A stretch of DNA of 64,000 nucleotides from Flavobacteriales bacterium. Its GTDB lineage: Bacteria; Bacteroidota; Bacteroidia; Flavobacteriales_F; PHOS-HE28. Position 1 is the first letter of the stretch. Each line of letters starts with the position of its first letter. Location of the stretch: contig JADJCX010000033.1 of the NCBI GenBank assembly GCA_016703005.1, positions 186,001 through 250,000 on the forward strand. The letters run 5' to 3'. Under the pieces are notes generated by a model that did no database searches, was not told where the DNA came from, and saw only the letters and a list, made by a program, of their open reading frames with translations. Of the stretch, positions 62,301 through 64,000 are shown in pieces. The translations under genes and the position numbers were made by a program.

Positions 62301-63438
62301 ATACGCCGCGAACATCAGCGCACCGCTCACCCAAACGATCATTGGAGCGGGCATCACCACACAACTGAACCTCACGGGCGGCAATGTGGCACGCGCGGTT
62401 TCATTAGCGGCGAACGACCACCTGTTGTACACCTTCCGCTTCCGCACGGGCAAGTTCAATACGCTGCAGGAGAAGTTCGCGGCATTGACCTTGGAGGGCA
62501 CCACGCCCGCGCGGTATGACCACTACCAGAACGCTGATGTGCGCGGCAACGTGTCGGAAGGATTCGATGAGTTCGACATCAACGGCTACTGGAAAGATGG
62601 TGTGCGGAAGCTGGGTCCGCTCGTCACGTTCGGGCCGGACTGGACGGACTCTTACTACGCGTACATCACCAACACGATGTACTCCATCTACAACCAGTAC
62701 AAGGGTCGCAGGCGATACGACTTCGCCAATGGCAACAGCGTGGACCTGCCGCTGTTCCCCACAAAGCACTACATCCTGTGGGGTGGCCAGAATCCTGCTG
62801 AACCGGTAGTGAGCTTCAACGGTTGGACCGATGGTCCCATCAGCGACGATGAATCGGAGGATGCCGCTGCGCCGCCACCAGCGGGTGCCGGTAGTGTGCC
62901 GATGCTGAATCTGGGCACTGGCGCCACATCGGGCATCGGCAACCTTGCGCCCGGTGCGGGCATGCTGGGTGGTGCCGGTGGCTTCAGCGGTTTGAACCTG
63001 CTCGGCGGCGGTATTGGTGGCGCGCTGGCGGGCAGCATGAGTTCGTGGCCGGGATTCGGGTTCCTCTATCGTGCTGGCAAACTGGCGACGGCCGATCAAG
63101 GCGTCATCCGGATGGCGGCGTTCAGCGCTCTCAATAAAGCGGGTAACAACGGCTCCAACCTCGCCGTGTTGCTACAGACCTACGGACCAGCGTTGACCCT
63201 CGGCAACATGCGCTACGGTGTGCACGCGGGCTACGATGCTGCCGCCTTGCGCCACACCGGTAACCTGCCGACGGTATCCCCGAGCGACGAGTTCCCGATC
63301 TTCTATAACGCCAACTACGATGTGAAGATGTACTACCGCTCGCCCATCATCGGCTCGCGCAACACCATCTCCACCAAACCCTTCACCCTGAACTATGAGG
63401 CACCTCCTAGCTACAACGACGGTACTGTTCTGTACTAG
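56350..63438 (+). CDS. Giant secreted protein (2362 residues), TANFOR-like architecture
   Basis: A single intact frame of 2362 codons. Signal peptide to about residue 26 (LVGLLCNTALAQ). The N-terminal region (MTVMTNAPMPPPFTYAELLD, VTITNTGPGRDARARASLR, FQLEELANMLTNGGAFDASLF) and the following fibronectin-like domains resemble the large secreted proteins annotated as TANFOR-domain in Bacteroidota (inference from layout). The central 1300 residues are repetitive beta strands containing scattered Cys pairs (CGNCAFAYASPQ, CEETRAIPG). Near the C-terminus is a Gly-rich low-complexity tract (about 2175-2240, LGTGATSGIGNLAPGAGMLG). No T9SS sorting domain or enzyme motif is seen, so its export route and role are unknown. 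The next gene overlaps it by 44 bases. Confidence 0.85.
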   Translation: MRTHMERFRNTLSAVLVGLLCNTALAQYPMTVMTNAPMPPPFTYAELLDLSGQVTVTITNTGPGRDARARASLRNEAAGISITTNDAATIGFCENIPNGTTTFQLEELANMLTNGGAFDASLFDLVGIDIATIEQEQLLPGPAWQLCVQLLDCTTDEELSAPIPAGCVSFSIPELNAPILTDICDLTYTLPEGVLMVSWVYSAPPAFDGDINFQLQIVRIEPEDGRDGDANDAILSATEPFLYNVVHDESPAIVEIPDDLLLQAGYRYAVRVTAGTGEGLFFQPLSNNPHSEVCSFTYNPEGLETTGLLQPRWPANGAWVPFNFVNVIAFFEPLRPYTHFSYLSTMRSLESGDLPDYSRDLNWPDGPPSSQSDVTFGVDPWHSQHLSVYHPNGSIPDNSFKRGDHYRWRTVGDFTMGSNTYHGDSGEEPFQIGMGESRPEQPENGAIVPAGDVVLRWRTADVPNPMLPPYAVVQATAAGGTTFINGWVDELWELQVSRQSDFSTIWQSTTGTIEGAGLDLLSAVDDPAAFEAAVFKQLEHTVNATEEGTYYWRLNWKKDPDNANSANYNTSVTYTFCVGECSDAPVVPEEVAGPCVSVCLEPEPTSTTAVTGLAVGSTVRVGKFNMEVITVSGTGTTFSGTGKIEVHFLNNAKIMVAFNSLQVNSEGRMLDGEVEGRKDWNPASLTMVTDGIRRIPSMSEADVEAMNGFIQDGVRLVSLLGSGSEVGLPIGIDREVDGRLVVCGIINMKFDVTRAYMDMVAGIDLPEIHTKLAFGVGDLCFTPDGLGDEGRAYLPYDITVTGDLTTSFRFRGGASTELDNLTYVDWDCEGFKCMQVACAVDFDRGTLLPEGDHDPAGTEEVTASFKFQICRELTGPAAHRSESWNVLAQFTMDPFEVPGAPGWVFTIEEAWLDWSTVSNPTGISFPEGYDNPALNSEGTADTWKGFFLKRLAMTTPEVLGDGTGEPFGGSVNNFIIDDGGLTFNFALTNILAINQGRIDSWAFSIDSVYMDMMENTFQRAGLGGQIGLPINGAHEFLNYGAILGFDDDTDEFAFILEVALDETLTAPLWIAELELEENSYVRATISSNSKVRAELNGSISISTALSSQLGIDIGSLPSINMPGMDFEDLVLDSEDGISCGNCAFAYASPQKDMGGFPLSIRNLSLEFDDPQHPALVVEPMISLSGGEGESSFAASVALKFVTVLQVGTGGVERFDFQDVQITGIHLDVDVSAMRLVGDVRITKTAVKEEVKGALAVSFPMGIRGELQAIFGTVKQDQTVPINSSAQHYNYWMVDGMIYFNPGLMIFSGVGIYGFGGGAYHHMRFIDGSLPSNGTIATVPPQIPPDELPPTDPTAGDEPPNDFQSGLTADASTVGSSSAPSGGTYEEDFNTLLGIRLALVFGTYPNPKGCNMDLILRAEFASTGGLALLAVDGNIYALVDIPERADARITGHIGFSYANHEGNEVIHANLSVMLNFEVIVGAGDGNKLVDANFHSESATDRWYFIMGRPENPGGIIVGPRASPILTIENYIMVGNDGIPAQMPDPPAEIMAVLGLNDGSRGLGTEEETRSALGGTREVDALATGAGFAFGMKFDLNLDLSLALLYVDFRMILGLDMLLREYDASMMCEETRAIPGDHGWFAQGQLYAGIWGELGLQLDLLFVRFRAPILSASAAMLLQGNFPNPSGFRGRAAIHFSVFDGAITGDAYLDVKDGSPCTLMSAGDPLADFNFIQDLGPKGNNVSIFDLPTASYNLPVQEVLEVPKLIDPNTGAVTMWRFHPYVSSFTLKEQPTNADVLGHNRFADERGTSSYLSRVDVLKAHTTYTARVEVRVREETSPYVLVEFVNPETHTIWSEDRAQNFTTGAAPDHIPESNVDYTYPVNRQRYFMQGESFNKGRVRLALGMPYLFAPTVEGRSYTYVAKYIPLGGGAPLEAPLIYSGGVDIPLTIPGLSTEKIYIVQLLRRATNSGSGTPLLNVDFGGSSASAYAANISAPLTQTIIGAGITTQLNLTGGNVARAVSLAANDHLLYTFRFRTGKFNTLQEKFAALTLEGTTPARYDHYQNADVRGNVSEGFDEFDINGYWKDGVRKLGPLVTFGPDWTDSYYAYITNTMYSIYNQYKGRRRYDFANGNSVDLPLFPTKHYILWGGQNPAEPVVSFNGWTDGPISDDESEDAAAPPPAGAGSVPMLNLGTGATSGIGNLAPGAGMLGGAGGFSGLNLLGGGIGGALAGSMSSWPGFGFLYRAGKLATADQGVIRMAAFSALNKAGNNGSNLAVLLQTYGPALTLGNMRYGVHAGYDAAALRHTGNLPTVSPSDEFPIFYNANYDVKMYYRSPIIGSRNTISTKPFTLNYEAPPSYNDGTVLY

Positions 63439-64000
63439 CCTGGTGGCCCAAGTGGCCCTGCTGGACACGGTTGCGCTGCTGCGCGAGGATTCGCTGTACC
63501 GCGCGGAGCGCGGCAAGTACTACGCGCACATCCTCGTGAAAAGCCACTACGATGGCAAGGTGATGCGCCTGCGTTGGGCACCCGATGCGCCCGGCGGTTG
63601 GCTCAATACCAACCAGCTCGGCTATACACTGGAGCGGCTCGACTTGGGTGCGATCGGCGACACCACGGTGCACGAGTCGGCGGCGTTCTCCGCGCTCACC
63701 ACGCAGAAGCTCATACCGTTGGGCCATCAGGGATGGAAGGACCTGCACACGCAGCAACCCGATGACATCTACATCATGGTGGCGGGCGAGATGATCCACA
63801 CCGCGCTGCTACCGAAGAACATGGGCTTCAGTGCCGACATCCAAGCCGCGAGCAATGTGTTGAAGGAACGCTTCGGTTTCGCCCTGTTGTCCGCTGACTT
63901 GTCCTGGCCTGCTGCGGAAGGCAGTGCATTGGGCTACGTGGACAAGACCGTGGTGCCGGGCCATCAGTACATGTACCGGGTGAGCGTGGCAGCTGCGAGC
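63395..64000 (+). CDS. Secreted protein, third gene of the large surface operon (runs off window)
   Basis: From ATG 63395, overlapping the giant gene by 44 bases in another frame, 202 codons stay open to the window edge. Signal peptide MRHLLATTTVLFCTSLVAQ, then VALLDTVALLREDSLYRAER, RLRWAPDAPGGWLNTNQLGYTLERLDL, and near the edge VVPGHQYMYRVSVAAAS, which has the shape of a fibronectin type III strand pair. The overlap and shared orientation argue for coupled synthesis with the giant protein. Further domains lie outside the window. Confidence 0.78.
   Translation, partial: MRHLLATTTVLFCTSLVAQVALLDTVALLREDSLYRAERGKYYAHILVKSHYDGKVMRLRWAPDAPGGWLNTNQLGYTLERLDLGAIGDTTVHESAAFSALTTQKLIPLGHQGWKDLHTQQPDDIYIMVAGEMIHTALLPKNMGFSADIQAASNVLKERFGFALLSADLSWPAAEGSALGYVDKTVVPGHQYMYRVSVAAAS

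Overview
The window looks like a chromosomal segment of a GC-rich member of the Bacteroidota, most likely in or near the Flavobacteriales (inference; no rRNA gene is present). The evidence is: many secreted proteins ending in type IX secretion (T9SS) type A sorting domains; Bacteroidota-typical families (FISUMP, GEVED, LVIVD, Reg_prop/Y_Y_Y sensor kinases, LytS/LytTR pairs, J-domain/KTSC, DUF202); a two-gene transketolase; and a recurring TAnnTTyG element just upstream of starts, which resembles the Bacteroidota -7 promoter box. I see no phage, plasmid, CRISPR array, rRNA or convincing tRNA.

Layout. 1-5.4 kb: the start of a secreted protein, a XerD-type recombinase, a LuxC-type acyl-CoA reductase divergent from a dicluster ferredoxin, a secreted protein of unknown function and a T9SS-exported lysyl-endopeptidase-like protease. 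5.5-12.4 kb: a minus-strand run of rhomboid protease, EEP-family hydrolase, large membrane protein, YdcF-like protein and UvrB. 12.6-17.5 kb: a minus-strand run in which the two transketolase halves enclose a VWA-domain gene, followed by an ECF sigma factor, a probable anti-sigma factor and a Spy-like periplasmic protein. 17.6-24.1 kb: small membrane proteins between duplicated intergenic repeats, a beta-barrel protein, a GT39-like glycosyltransferase, the ABC-F protein EttA and a dockerin-like secreted protein.

24.2-33.7 kb: two large genes broken by indels. One is a LVIVD/collagen-like/S74 surface protein and the other a hybrid sensor kinase; the kinase is followed by an intact LuxR-type regulator and a relic of the ettA 3' end. 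Several breaks lie in short homopolymers, so sequencing error and real decay must be separated. 33.7-48.3 kb: secreted proteins (two RCC1-repeat proteins, FISUMP and T9SS-tagged proteins), an SLC13 permease, an S9 peptidase, a DJ-1/PfpI protein, a single-domain response regulator, intergenic repeats and gene fragments.

48.4-64 kb: a LytS-type kinase (one homopolymer frameshift) with its LytTR regulator, a GEVED-repeat T9SS protein, and a tightly overlapping set made of an outer-membrane beta-barrel protein, a 2362-residue secreted protein without a T9SS domain, and a further secreted protein that runs off the window. A shared 12-base sequence precedes the kinase, the GEVED gene and the barrel operon. 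I consider this last block the best candidate for an undescribed surface system; its function cannot be read from sequence alone.
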